DNA of 64,000 bases from Flavobacterium sp. I-STPP5a. GTDB taxonomy: Bacteria; Bacteroidota; Bacteroidia; Flavobacteriales; Flavobacteriaceae. The stretch lies in the NCBI RefSeq assembly GCF_009764685.1, contig NZ_VHLM01000023.1:33944-97943 (forward strand), written 5' to 3'. The translations under genes and the position numbers were made by a program. Of this stretch, positions 1 to 9,650 are shown piece after piece. How positions within the stretch are numbered: position 1 is the first letter of the stretch; each line of letters opens with the position of its first letter. Below the pieces are notes generated by a model, which did no database searches, was not told where the DNA came from, and saw only the letters and a list, made by a program, of their open reading frames with translations.

Positions 1-718
1 CGTCGGAAATTATTTTTGCTCCTGAAGTTCCTATTCTTTTTACACCAAGATTTATCATTGTTACCGCCTCTTCATGAGTACGTACACCACCAGCTGCTTT
101 TACAGGCAAAGGAGAAGCGTTATCAAGCATGATTTTTATGGTATGTAAAGTTGCACCATTGGGAACACCTGTCTCCGTTTCATAAAAGCCTGTGGAGGAT
201 TTTACAAAAACGCGTGAAAATTGTTCTTGACTAAAAGCAGTCACTACTACATTTTTAATCAAACTAGAAATTTGAATAATCTCTTTATCTGTTAAAGCGG
301 CCACTTCAATGATCCACTTGACTACTTTATTATGATCCAAACCAAGCTGTGTACATTCAAATATTTCTTGCTTTACAAGATCTATTTCACCATTTTTAAA
401 GGCTTTATAATTACACACAAAATCCAAGTCATCGGCACCATTTTGAATAGCAATATGGGCTTCATCTAATTTTTCTTCAACGCAGGATTCACCCTTAGGA
501 AAATCAATAACAGTACCAACTTGCAAGACCGCATTAGCATCTATAATCATTTTTTTGGCTAACGATACCATATCTGGTCTTATCATCACTAGTTTAAACC
601 CCTCCTCTATTGCTTCTTGCACATTTTTTTTTACAACAGCGGTATTATCCTCTAGAGTAAGGCCAGCTTGATCTGGAGTTTTTAAGTAGGTTGCATCTAA
701 ATATTGCCTAATATCCAT
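1..718 (-). CDS. deoC: deoxyribose-phosphate aldolase (3' end outside window)
   Basis: Class I aldolase that cleaves 2-deoxyribose-5-phosphate to glyceraldehyde-3-phosphate and acetaldehyde in deoxynucleoside catabolism; cytosolic. My translation from the ATG at 718 begins MDIRQYLDATYLKTPDQAG and stays open to the window edge (239 codons). The Schiff-base lysine motif VKSSTGF and the later KAAGGVRT motif are both present, followed by GTSGAKIISD where the window ends. Only the last few residues should be missing, given a usual family length near 250. A TATTTTTG box lies upstream at 756-763. The gene reads away from the vanZ-like gene's terminator and seems to be its own transcription unit. Family assignment is firm. 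Confidence 0.93.
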   Translation of the reverse strand, partial: MDIRQYLDATYLKTPDQAGLTLEDNTAVVKKNVQEAIEEGFKLVMIRPDMVSLAKKMIIDANAVLQVGTVIDFPKGESCVEEKLDEAHIAIQNGADDLDFVCNYKAFKNGEIDLVKQEIFECTQLGLDHNKVVKWIIEVAALTDKEIIQISSLIKNVVVTAFSQEQFSRVFVKSSTGFYETETGVPNGATLHTIKIMLDNASPLPVKAAGGVRTHEEAVTMINLGVKRIGTSGAKIISD

Positions 719-755
719 AGTCGTCTTGATTATTGATTTTACTAAATCTTGTTTA

Positions 756-763
756 CAAAAATA
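756..763 (-). promoter_or_regulatory. candidate -7 box for deoC
   Basis: The minus strand reads TATTTTTG, an exact match to the Bacteroidota -7 consensus TAnnTTTG, 37 nt upstream of the deoC ATG. No clear TTG lies at -33, so the support is the -7 box alone. Confidence 0.35.
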
Positions 764-843
764 CATTTTATCTCTACACTAAGCCTACTTAAAAATTACA
801 ATTTGAAATATAGCGAACAAAAAAATTAGGACGAGTAGACTTC

Positions 844-876
844 AAAAAAAAATCCCACTAGTGTGAGATTTTTTTT
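844..876 (-). terminator. rho-independent terminator after the vanZ-like gene
   Basis: The arms AAATCCCAC and GTGAGATTT pair around a TAGT loop with one mismatch, and are flanked by A and T runs on both sides. The hairpin overlaps the stop codon of the vanZ-like gene and should end the sprA-gcvH-vanZ transcript. It could also work in the other direction. Confidence 0.75.
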
Positions 877-1253
877 GATTCTGATAATAGTATTTTATTT
901 GAAAAGAAAATTAGCAGTACCGCAATAGTTGCTCCAGTAGTATTTGCTAAAACGTCATAAATATCGGCATGACGTGTGGCTGTAAATTTATCTTGAGCAA
1001 CTTCTATTAAAACACCGTACAAGACCGAACAAATAAACGATAATGTCATTGCTTTAAAACTACTCGTATTTGAGAAGCTATTTTTAATAGAAAGGTAAAA
1101 CAGAATTGTAAATATCAAATAAAAAAATGCATGTACTATTTTATCCAAATTAGAAACGCTTCCTAAGGGCACACTACTAAAGGTTACCAAACAAAAAAAA
1201 GTTACAGTTACTATCCAGATTACTAAAGCCCATGGCAATATTTTTCTAAGCAC
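858..1253 (-). CDS. VanZ-like family membrane protein
   Basis: A 131-residue integral membrane protein with about four hydrophobic segments, near residues 8-30, 37-56, 69-89 and 98-120. The spacing resembles VanZ-like proteins; the motif [11 protein letters not shown] (near residue 38) and the late [15 protein letters not shown] are typical of this family in Flavobacteria. The biochemical role is unknown, and the link to teicoplanin resistance in the family name should not be assumed here. The start codon is GTG, lying inside the last codons of gcvH, so the two genes overlap by 8 nt and are probably translationally coupled. No ATG serves this frame near that point. Confidence 0.8.
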   Translation of the reverse strand: MLRKILPWALVIWIVTVTFFCLVTFSSVPLGSVSNLDKIVHAFFYLIFTILFYLSIKNSFSNTSSFKAMTLSFICSVLYGVLIEVAQDKFTATRHADIYDVLANTTGATIAVLLIFFSNKILLSESKKISH

Positions 1254-1626
1254 CTATTAATTCTTTATATGCTTCTTCTGATAATAAAGTGTCAAAATCA
1301 GCAATATTTGCCACTTTAACTTTAATCATCCATCCAGCTCCATAAGGATCTGTGTTTACACTTTCAGGATTACTTTCTAGATCTTCATTAAAAGCAATGA
1401 TTTCACCCGCTACAGGAAGAAATAAATCCGAAACTGTTTTTACTGCCTCTACAGTACCAAAAACCTCATCTTTATCAAGTGTTTGATCTAAAGTTTCAAC
1501 TTCTACATAAACAATATCACCTAATTCTTTTTGAGCAAAATCAGTGATTCCTATTGTTGCGATATCGCCTTCTATACTAACCCACTCGTGGTCTTTTGTA
1601 TACTTTAAATTTGCAGGTATGTTCAT
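1246..1626 (-). CDS. gcvH: glycine cleavage system H protein
   Basis: Lipoyl carrier of the glycine cleavage system. It shuttles the aminomethyl group from P protein to T protein and is reoxidised by L protein; cytosolic. It has 126 residues, the usual length. The start [11 protein letters not shown] is typical, and the lipoyl-lysine hairpin is EAVKTVSD with the modified lysine at residue 63. The C-terminus has the usual [14 protein letters not shown] region. gcvT and gcvP are not in this window. The gene follows sprA after 93 nt and overlaps the vanZ-like gene. Identification is secure. Confidence 0.97.
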   Translation of the reverse strand: MNIPANLKYTKDHEWVSIEGDIATIGITDFAQKELGDIVYVEVETLDQTLDKDEVFGTVEAVKTVSDLFLPVAGEIIAFNEDLESNPESVNTDPYGAGWMIKVKVANIADFDTLLSEEAYKELIGA

Positions 1627-1719
1627 TTAAATTGTAATTATTTATTAGTTTTTATTTTTTTTTGAATTTATTGACAAATGTAACAATCTTCTCTTCAATT
1701 ACCGATTAGAATTTAAAAA

Positions 1720-4700
1720 TTAATTTCCAAAATTATAACGCAACGTAAATCCTGATCGGATGTTGGTAAGTGGAAAAGCAGTTGATATAACAGCCTTTGA
1801 GAAAGAGTGATCGTAATAGAAAATGGCAGTCAAATTTTTACTAAAAGCATAGTCAGCCTTAACTTTTACGGTCCAAATATTTTGTCCACCTGCCAGCTGA
1901 TTGTTATTATAATCTAAATAACGCACTATCGTTTCGTTATTTCTATATGTAACATCTGCTGAGAGATTGATATCACTTTTTATGACTCCAGTAGGATTAT
2001 CAGCCAATCTCGATGAAAAAACAACATCTTTAAACCTGTAACCAAGCCCAACAACATATTCAACCCCCTTAACCTCGGTCAATAAATTGTTGTCAAAACT
2101 CATTGATAGTGCTCTGTCTTTCTTAACTTCAGTAAGTACTTTGAGCGAACTTTTAAGCTCAAAATCCATTCGAAGCAAAGGATTAAATTGCTCCACTAAA
2201 TTGACATTTGACATGATGGTCTTATTAAGAAAATTACCGCTTTTAGCATCAATACCGTTTGGATCTTTATCATATTCAAAATTAGAACGAAACGCATTGA
2301 TAGTATAGGAAGCTCTATAATTGTGAAGCAATGAAAAGCGCTTAAAGTTTTTCTTGAACATAGAATAGCGCATTAATCCATTATATTTTACAGACCAATT
2401 AGGCAATGGGAAACTCCTAAAAATACCTAATGAAGCACCTCCTGCATCATTGCCTGAATAAGCAGCAAGAAAAGCGGGTAACAAAACGGATTGATTATTC
2501 TTTCCGTAACCCACAGGAAACCCATCGTTTATTATAATCTGCCTTCTCTTAGAATTATCTGGATTAGCCAAATCTGTAATAGGAACGCCTGCGTTTTCTG
2601 CCGGTAACGCCGTAGCATTGTATCTAGGCACAGTAGCACCATAATAATCTGTGGCTAATCTATTTGCTACTACAAGTCTGTTTTCTCTAAAATCATCAAA
2701 TGCTTGTGAAGCGTTTTGATCACTTGCCGAAAAAGACGTTTTGATCAATACGGTAGAGATAGAAAAAATTCCTGTACTAAAAGGCGATCTTGGATTGTAT
2801 ATCCCGTTTGAAACATCGTATTGCTCTGAATCATTTTGAGACAATGCTCTGTCAAAGGTTAAATCTATTTTCATATCAGGAAACAAATCAATATTTGCGG
2901 TAGCCTTCAAAATTTTATTATCTACTTGAGCATAATTTTGATTAAAGTCTGGGTAGTTCGTTAACCAACCCTTTTTTGCTGCTTCAAAACGTATGTCATC
3001 TTGGCTTCCAAAAACAAAGCCCAATGAAGGCCTAGAAGACCCCAGAAAACCAACGCCCGGTGTATACCCGGGTAAAACAGTACCACTATTGTGCGTATAG
3101 TTTACCTGAATATTTTTGACACTAGTAAGCACTCCTAACAACCCATCTACAAAAGCACCGTTTTTAGCTGTGGCTGCAGCAACATTTGTATTTACAATTT
3201 TCTCACCCGGTTTAGGCGGACCTGTTTTGGGCTTTGGAGCTGCTTTTTTACTAGTTTTTGAAATGCCTAAATATTTATACAACGTTTCCATAGTCAAGCT
3301 TGCATTCAAATTACTTGAACTTGCATTTTGAATGGTATTTCCTAAATTATAATCCTGTCCTCCTATTGGAATTTTTGATAAAGCATTGGAAGTACGCAAC
3401 CAGCTGTAATCACCCGTATAAGAATAGGTTGCTTTTATAAAACTCAATATCGGAATTTTATTAATAGGCAATTCGTAATTTACAACCAACTGTTGCATGT
3501 GTTGGTTAGGATCACCCATATCCCAGTAACTATCCCATATTGTAAAACTATCAATAGGTTCATTGTCTTCGTTGAGATAGCTCTTCACAATATTACTAGA
3601 GGAAGCTGTATAATTTAGTTTTAATGATTTTGTAAGGTTGTAATTAAAACCATATTGATAATTAAATGCAAAATTCCTTCTAAACAAAGGATCAAGTCCA
3701 ATTCCTTCTACCTCAACCTGACGAAATTGTTGACGGTTGTATTGTCTATTGATATTAGTATTAAAAGAAATGGTTGAGGGCAAATAATTAAAATTAAAAT
3801 CGCTCAACAATTTCCAATAATTATTTTTCTTTAAAAACTTTGTTTTTGAAAAGGGTTCAACAGGTTTTGTTTTAAAAGTATACGCATAATCCACCGCCGA
3901 ATTGGCTTGTTGATCTACATAATCTTCTATCTCAAAATCATGACGTTCCACTTGATTAAAAGACTGAGAAAAAGTGAAGTTTTCAGGATCATATATACGT
4001 TGTTTTTGCTCTGGTTGACGATCTTTTTTAACCCCTATAAAATTGATACTTGTTCTTTTAGTGTAATCAATAGCCCTACTAGTAATATTATCTTTTTGAT
4101 TTTGATCTGTTGTGTTTTCTAATAATTGTTTCAACTTAATATCTTGATTGAACGGATCGTATTCTGGAGTGATTGTTTCTTCCCCTACAGAATAGTTAAA
4201 TGGCAAATTCACACCCCATTTTTTCGGCAATAGTTTCCCTACATTGACATTAGTAACAATGTTGTATTGCTGTATGTCCTCTCTACTTCTCTCGTTTGGT
4301 CCTTGTTCTAAGGAACCAAAACCTATTGTAGTTTTTTTACCAGAAGCAGATACGGTAGCAAAATCAGCTAAATTGGTATCAATATTTAAAACAGCAGCCA
4401 TTCCGCCTTTGTTATCCATATCGGCCAAACGTAATTCATTAAACCAAACCTCTCCTTTTATGTCATTTAGAGGATCATTGTTTTTTATTCCCACCATAAG
4501 TGTTCTTACCAAACCAAAATTAGGATTACCTTTAATCCCAAGTTTAAGCGTACTAGTTTTATCTCCATCTGGAATTGACGCATCAGTATCTGGGTAATAA
4601 ATCCCGTCTTGCGGAAGCGAATTTACCTTTACTTTCATGGCTAAAATTTTCATTCTAGTCAATAATTCAAGAGGTAAGTCTATTTCGTTTTCGGCTGGCC

Positions 4701-7700
4701 AAACAAGTTCTGGACTCAAAGGTCCACAATCTGAAGTACTGCCACCAGGGGGTAATGTTACTTTTAATGGAATCTCTATTTGATAAAAATTTTGATTAAA
4801 ATCGTTTCCGAAACGGATAAAACCTACCATCTGATTGTCGTTCAGCGCCACCTCGTTAGGCAGTGATTCAGCATGTAAAAACATTTTCAATTTATTAAAT
4901 TGTCTCATGTCTATACTTACATTTTTAAAAACTGCTCTAGAATCTTGTGGCTCTAATCCATCTCCAGAAACACGTAAAGCAAGTGATTGCTCGTTTTGAT
5001 TGATTACCGTGTTGTTGTTAAATAATTGTTCTCGTTGAACTGCCGGTGGAGTTACATAATTTATAGGGCATCGCTTGTTATTTTCTTGAATATTAACAGC
5101 CAAAACATCTAGATTGGTGCGGAGATCATCAGGGTTTGGGTCATTAAAATCAAGTGTATTCGTATAGCGTCTCCATTCTCCGCGTACAAGGTCAAGCGCA
5201 CCAAAACGCACTGTAACCTCATCAATAAAACCTGTCATAAACATTCTCATGAATCTAATGGATCTAAAATCAGAGATAGAACCGATAACATTTTTAGGCT
5301 GTGACACTGGTATTTTAAACTGTATCCATCTTGCCTCAGTAGTGGAACCATTAGGCAAGGTCACTTGTGTGTTGCGAATATCGGTAATGTAATTTTGTCC
5401 AACATCCATCCCCGGACGCATATCAACACTGTACTCATAGTAGGCATTAATAGTATTCATGGTATTGTCTCTATTAATATCCTCAACATCAGGTACAGTA
5501 CTTGAACCTCTGTTTGCTGTATTAATATCTACTGGAGAATTATTCTCTACACCATTGTAATTTTTATATCGGTCTATGATTGTACCATTGGCATTCAAAT
5601 AAAAAGAATAATCATCTGCTGCTGGATCAAGCTCTGATGCAAAATTTGTGTAAACAGACGCTTCATTAGTATTTGACAAACCATCAAGACCTACATCCTG
5701 ATTTTGTCTGTTATTAACATTCGTATCAAATGCATAGATCAAGGATTGTGATGCCGGAACATCTCCCCAAAGTGGTCTTGGATTCACTACAATTTGACCT
5801 GGCCCAAGACCATTTTCATATTGTTTTCTTCCATCTTTTAGAATATCTTCGGAAATTTCACCTAAGTTAAAATAGATCTTTCCTGTATTTGATTGTGGCG
5901 CTGCACCATTACCTACGTACGGATCTAAAACCCAAAACTGAATGTACTCCACATTTCCTTGCTCAAAATTTGTTGAATTCAATGAACGCATAATTCCACC
6001 AAAATTTTCAGTGGGATTAACTGCTATGTTACTATTGTTATTGTAAGGTCCTCTTTCTGATGGAAAATAAGTTAAATCCAGCGTGCTTATTACTTGTGTT
6101 TGCCCTTGTGCAATATCCGTTAAGGGATATAATTCCCTACTAAACACTCTTCTTGTTTTGTTGAATGACAAATCTGCATCAGAAACTCCGGGTGGTTTTT
6201 GGGTATAAAAAATAGGATCAATAGTATACCACGCCAGTTTTGCCCGTTTGAAGCCATAGCTTAAATCAATTGCGCTACCATTAAAGTCATAGGTACTTGT
6301 TGCCGTTTTCTCTGGAGTTGATGACAAACTCCATGCCTGCGGTGAACGCATGTCAATTGTAGATTGAGAACCTTCAAAATCATCTACATAAATAGTAGAC
6401 TCTCCTTGAAACTGATCTGCTTTTGGAGTGTCTGGCTTCAAAAATGCAACTTCTCCTCTTATGGATAAATTAGAGGGTACATCAGTATCTAAATTTGGTA
6501 ATTTATTAACAAGACGAGTCAAGAAAGGAACTTCTGTAGAATAATTTGTATTGAAACCCAAAACAGTATTATTTACAGACTCTTGACCAAAACTTGATTT
6601 TTGTGTAAAAGGTCTCTCGGTCATCTTTAAAAATGTTCCCCCTACCACAAAATTATCTGATATTTTATGCTCTACGTTTAAGCCTATAAAACGTCTGGTT
6701 TGTTGTCCAAAAACAGAATTATTTTCTAAAGACACTTCTATAGGAGTGTTTGAAGCTTGAAGTGAAGGATCAAGAATTTGTACACGCCCAAATTGATAAT
6801 TTACACTGTAATCTACCCCTTCAACCAAGCGTCTGCCTGCGGCAGTAACCACGACTGATCCTTGTGGAACATTGAAAGCCCCAATAGGAATTCCATCACC
6901 TCCGCTGGATTTGTACTTTCCTCTTAACAAAAACTTATTTTTATCACTGTCTTGCAATGCACGCGCTTGCGTATCGCGATACATACTTTGAAACACGTAT
7001 TTACGCTGATTTTCGTTATAAGTCGTAGGATTTTTGTAATTTTCTGAAGAAGTATTAGACAATTTAGAAAATAACAATTCCCCAAAAGGTTCCTTGGTTG
7101 TAAACATGATACGGCCGTTTTGCGCATCAATTGTCAAACTGGGAATAAAGTCAAAAAAACCATCACCTCCGGCTTGAGGATCGTTATTGAAATTTAATTT
7201 ATCTAAGTTAAATACTTTCAATAATGGCGTTTCGGCAACTTTTTTATCTGGATCCGGATTTGAAGGGAAAGGAGTTCCTGTAACTTCAGTAATATAATTT
7301 AGCGGAGAAGGATCAGTGTACAAAATATTAAATCTAAAATCTTCTTGTTTCAACTGATATCCACCTTGTATTTGATAGATGTTTTTCATCATCAAGTTCC
7401 AAACGGGATTTTTAACATTGGTTAAATTACTTTTCAGCATTTTCAATATCAAACTTTGAGAAATAATCGCTTGTGTAGCGGGTGTACTACCTGTAACCAC
7501 AGTGGCATCAACACCATCATTACCAAACTCCCCTACTTGATACACTTGATCTCCAATGGTATATTGATAAGCAACTGCTAAAACCTCATCATTTGCCAAA
7601 CGTTGTTGCAAAGAAATAAATCCGAGTTGCGGATTAAAAGTATACTCATTTGGGTTTAATTTTCGAGCATTTTCCAGCTTAGAGTAATCTTGACCTTCAC

Positions 7701-8949
7701 GTACGGTGGTATTAAAACCCGAATTTGAAGTTGCAATTTCTCTAATGTTAGCATTTAATAATCCTGTCCCTGCAGCAATTTGCGCTGGATCATAATCATT
7801 ATTGGCATTACTTGAGGGAGTATTAGCCGGAGTATTAAAGATTCCTGTAGATGGGTCTAGCACAACAACGTCATTATCTGGAATTCCAGAGAGCTGAGCT
7901 TCACCTAAATCTTGAAGAGCAATAATATTCCTCAAATTATTATTGGTTGTAGTCACCCTATTTTGCCTGTTAGTAACCCAAACTTCAATTCTAGAAATTT
8001 GAACTCTACTATCAATAAAAGGATAATTTACAAGTGATTTATCATACCTGTCTCTAAAATATTGCGATAAAAAAAAGTGCCGATCACTGTCATAATCCAA
8101 AGCAAACATTTCAAAGTTTTCAATGGTACCTCCGCCTTGCGCTACTACGCTTTTTGTTTGTGATTTTTGTTCTGAAAATACTCCTGTAAAAGTTGTTTTA
8201 CCAAATTGCAATTGGGTTTTGAAACCAAATAAACTTTGAGCACCACGTATAAGAGAGCTATTTAGAGGCATGCTTACATTTCCGACTTCAATCTTTTGAA
8301 TGATATCATCCTCTGTAGGAGCGTAATCTAGTTTTATTAAATTTTGAAATGCAAAGGTAGATTGAGTATCATAATTAGCATTTACATTAAGTCTTGTTCC
8401 CACTTTACCCATCAAACTCATGCTGATTCTTTGATCAAAATCAAAGGAAAGATTAGACCTGTTTCTAGGAGAAAATGAAGGATTATCTTGTTTTGTATAA
8501 CGCAAACCCAGATCCATTTCAACAGATCCTGTAGGTTTTACATCAATGGTATTGCTACCAAAAATAGATTCAAACAAACCTGATTTAATTACATATCTAG
8601 GTAATAGATCTTTCTTTGCTAGTTGACTCCCCTCTTTTTTACCATCAATTGCGTCCACTTTTTTCTTGAAATAGTTGCGCATTGACTCTTTCAAAACTAA
8701 CTTTTCGTATTCTTTTGGAGTTAATATAATAGGGTAATTTATAGAAAGTCCATCAAAGGAGCTTGTGTATACATACCTGTCTATAGCTGGGTCATAGGTG
8801 TAGGATGAAAGTATACTGGGTGGGTTTTTAAGCTGTAATTTCCCCTTAGAGAAACCCTTACTTACCGTATCTTGAGTTCCATCTTTAACTTGCGCATGCA
8901 CTATGTAACCACATAATAGAACAAGCCAAAAAATACAATTTTTATGCAT
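1720..8949 (-). CDS. sprA: SprA, outer-membrane translocon of the type IX secretion system and gliding machinery
   Basis: Giant outer-membrane barrel that forms the protein-conducting pore of the type IX secretion system, which exports adhesins and enzymes with T9SS C-terminal domains. It is needed for gliding in Flavobacterium. The protein has 2409 residues, close to the roughly 2400 of known Flavobacterium SprA. It has an N-terminal signal peptide (about residues 1-19, cleavage before QVKDG), long alternating beta-strand patterns throughout, the motif YVDDFEGSQS in the first half, and a barrel-like C-terminus ending TLRYNFGN. It lies between ruvA (25 nt upstream) and gcvH. Its partners (gld genes, porV, plug protein) are not in the window. 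Family-level identification is firm; the pore role comes from homologues. Confidence 0.96.
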   Translation of the reverse strand: MHKNCIFWLVLLCGYIVHAQVKDGTQDTVSKGFSKGKLQLKNPPSILSSYTYDPAIDRYVYTSSFDGLSINYPIILTPKEYEKLVLKESMRNYFKKKVDAIDGKKEGSQLAKKDLLPRYVIKSGLFESIFGSNTIDVKPTGSVEMDLGLRYTKQDNPSFSPRNRSNLSFDFDQRISMSLMGKVGTRLNVNANYDTQSTFAFQNLIKLDYAPTEDDIIQKIEVGNVSMPLNSSLIRGAQSLFGFKTQLQFGKTTFTGVFSEQKSQTKSVVAQGGGTIENFEMFALDYDSDRHFFLSQYFRDRYDKSLVNYPFIDSRVQISRIEVWVTNRQNRVTTTNNNLRNIIALQDLGEAQLSGIPDNDVVVLDPSTGIFNTPANTPSSNANNDYDPAQIAAGTGLLNANIREIATSNSGFNTTVREGQDYSKLENARKLNPNEYTFNPQLGFISLQQRLANDEVLAVAYQYTIGDQVYQVGEFGNDGVDATVVTGSTPATQAIISQSLILKMLKSNLTNVKNPVWNLMMKNIYQIQGGYQLKQEDFRFNILYTDPSPLNYITEVTGTPFPSNPDPDKKVAETPLLKVFNLDKLNFNNDPQAGGDGFFDFIPSLTIDAQNGRIMFTTKEPFGELLFSKLSNTSSENYKNPTTYNENQRKYVFQSMYRDTQARALQDSDKNKFLLRGKYKSSGGDGIPIGAFNVPQGSVVVTAAGRRLVEGVDYSVNYQFGRVQILDPSLQASNTPIEVSLENNSVFGQQTRRFIGLNVEHKISDNFVVGGTFLKMTERPFTQKSSFGQESVNNTVLGFNTNYSTEVPFLTRLVNKLPNLDTDVPSNLSIRGEVAFLKPDTPKADQFQGESTIYVDDFEGSQSTIDMRSPQAWSLSSTPEKTATSTYDFNGSAIDLSYGFKRAKLAWYTIDPIFYTQKPPGVSDADLSFNKTRRVFSRELYPLTDIAQGQTQVISTLDLTYFPSERGPYNNNSNIAVNPTENFGGIMRSLNSTNFEQGNVEYIQFWVLDPYVGNGAAPQSNTGKIYFNLGEISEDILKDGRKQYENGLGPGQIVVNPRPLWGDVPASQSLIYAFDTNVNNRQNQDVGLDGLSNTNEASVYTNFASELDPAADDYSFYLNANGTIIDRYKNYNGVENNSPVDINTANRGSSTVPDVEDINRDNTMNTINAYYEYSVDMRPGMDVGQNYITDIRNTQVTLPNGSTTEARWIQFKIPVSQPKNVIGSISDFRSIRFMRMFMTGFIDEVTVRFGALDLVRGEWRRYTNTLDFNDPNPDDLRTNLDVLAVNIQENNKRCPINYVTPPAVQREQLFNNNTVINQNEQSLALRVSGDGLEPQDSRAVFKNVSIDMRQFNKLKMFLHAESLPNEVALNDNQMVGFIRFGNDFNQNFYQIEIPLKVTLPPGGSTSDCGPLSPELVWPAENEIDLPLELLTRMKILAMKVKVNSLPQDGIYYPDTDASIPDGDKTSTLKLGIKGNPNFGLVRTLMVGIKNNDPLNDIKGEVWFNELRLADMDNKGGMAAVLNIDTNLADFATVSASGKKTTIGFGSLEQGPNERSREDIQQYNIVTNVNVGKLLPKKWGVNLPFNYSVGEETITPEYDPFNQDIKLKQLLENTTDQNQKDNITSRAIDYTKRTSINFIGVKKDRQPEQKQRIYDPENFTFSQSFNQVERHDFEIEDYVDQQANSAVDYAYTFKTKPVEPFSKTKFLKKNNYWKLLSDFNFNYLPSTISFNTNINRQYNRQQFRQVEVEGIGLDPLFRRNFAFNYQYGFNYNLTKSLKLNYTASSSNIVKSYLNEDNEPIDSFTIWDSYWDMGDPNQHMQQLVVNYELPINKIPILSFIKATYSYTGDYSWLRTSNALSKIPIGGQDYNLGNTIQNASSSNLNASLTMETLYKYLGISKTSKKAAPKPKTGPPKPGEKIVNTNVAAATAKNGAFVDGLLGVLTSVKNIQVNYTHNSGTVLPGYTPGVGFLGSSRPSLGFVFGSQDDIRFEAAKKGWLTNYPDFNQNYAQVDNKILKATANIDLFPDMKIDLTFDRALSQNDSEQYDVSNGIYNPRSPFSTGIFSISTVLIKTSFSASDQNASQAFDDFRENRLVVANRLATDYYGATVPRYNATALPAENAGVPITDLANPDNSKRRQIIINDGFPVGYGKNNQSVLLPAFLAAYSGNDAGGASLGIFRSFPLPNWSVKYNGLMRYSMFKKNFKRFSLLHNYRASYTINAFRSNFEYDKDPNGIDAKSGNFLNKTIMSNVNLVEQFNPLLRMDFELKSSLKVLTEVKKDRALSMSFDNNLLTEVKGVEYVVGLGYRFKDVVFSSRLADNPTGVIKSDINLSADVTYRNNETIVRYLDYNNNQLAGGQNIWTVKVKADYAFSKNLTAIFYYDHSFSKAVISTAFPLTNIRSGFTLRYNFGN

Positions 8950-8974
8950 ATAACTCCTGTTTCTTAAATCCCTT

Positions 8975-9556
8975 TTAGAGGTTTTTTAAAGCTTGTTTGA
9001 TAATAGTTTCAACGGTAGCATCTGGATGTTCTTTGACGATTTTTTCGATAACTTTTTCCGAACTTTTTCGTACAAAACCTAATACTTCCAATGCTGATAA
9101 CGCTTCATCTCTATTTGTATTGCTTTGAGACATAGAAACTTCATCTAAATCATAAAGTTTTAATACTTTTTCTTTGAGGTCAAGTATCACCCTCTGTGCT
9201 GTTTTACTACCAATTCCCTTAATGGATTGAATAGTTACTACATCTGCAGATCCTATAGCATTTGTAATTTGTTTGGGATCAAGTGAGGACAGCATTGTTC
9301 TAGCAATGCTTGCACCTATCCCTGAAACAGATAATAAGAGTCTGAAAATTTCTCTTTCAGATTTTTCCATAAACCCAAAAAGTGTATGCGCATCTTCTTT
9401 AATTTGAAGATGCGTATATACTTTTACAAAATCGGTATTGGGTAACAATGAATATGTATGTAAGGAAATATTTATATGGTAGCCTACACCCCCACAATCA
9501 ATAACAATATGTGTTGGAGATTTTTCTACGAGTTTCCCTTGTAAGTGTGCTATCAT
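8975..9556 (-). CDS. ruvA: Holliday junction branch migration protein RuvA
   Basis: RuvA binds Holliday junctions as a tetramer and loads the RuvB motor for branch migration. I set the start at the ATG at 9556, giving MIAHLQGKLVEKSP and 193 residues. This matches the family's N-terminus; the upstream in-frame start at 9616 would add 20 hydrophobic residues and lies upstream of a -7 box. Order: OB-fold domain (1-62), two helix-hairpin-helix motifs (SVSGIGASIA, SIKGIGSKTAQR), then the C-terminal RuvB-binding domain (from about 145). RuvB is encoded 11 kb away at 20.9-22.0 kb. Confidence 0.95.
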   Translation of the reverse strand: MIAHLQGKLVEKSPTHIVIDCGGVGYHINISLHTYSLLPNTDFVKVYTHLQIKEDAHTLFGFMEKSEREIFRLLLSVSGIGASIARTMLSSLDPKQITNAIGSADVVTIQSIKGIGSKTAQRVILDLKEKVLKLYDLDEVSMSQSNTNRDEALSALEVLGFVRKSSEKVIEKIVKEHPDATVETIIKQALKNL

Positions 9557-9575
9557 GATGTTTATTAAATAGTTC

Positions 9576-9583
9576 CAAATATA
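9576..9583 (-). promoter_or_regulatory. candidate -7 box for ruvA-sprA
   Basis: The minus strand reads TATATTTG, an exact TAnnTTTG match, 19 nt upstream of the chosen ruvA ATG. The -33 region is not a clear TTG. It supports the shorter ruvA start. Confidence 0.4.
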
Positions 9584-9650
9584 ATAAAATTTGTACACGC
9601 ATAAATTTCTTAGCAAAAATTACGATACAACTTGTTTACAATACATTAAA

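Noticed and set aside
2087..8900. Plus-strand open frames opposite sprA and other large genes
   Set aside because: They are short, low in recognisable motifs and lie antisense to a clearly conserved coding frame.
9557..9616. RuvA extended N-terminally to 9616
   Set aside because: The added 20 residues are not RuvA-like, and a TATATTTG box lies within them. The ATG at 9556 gives the standard N-terminus.
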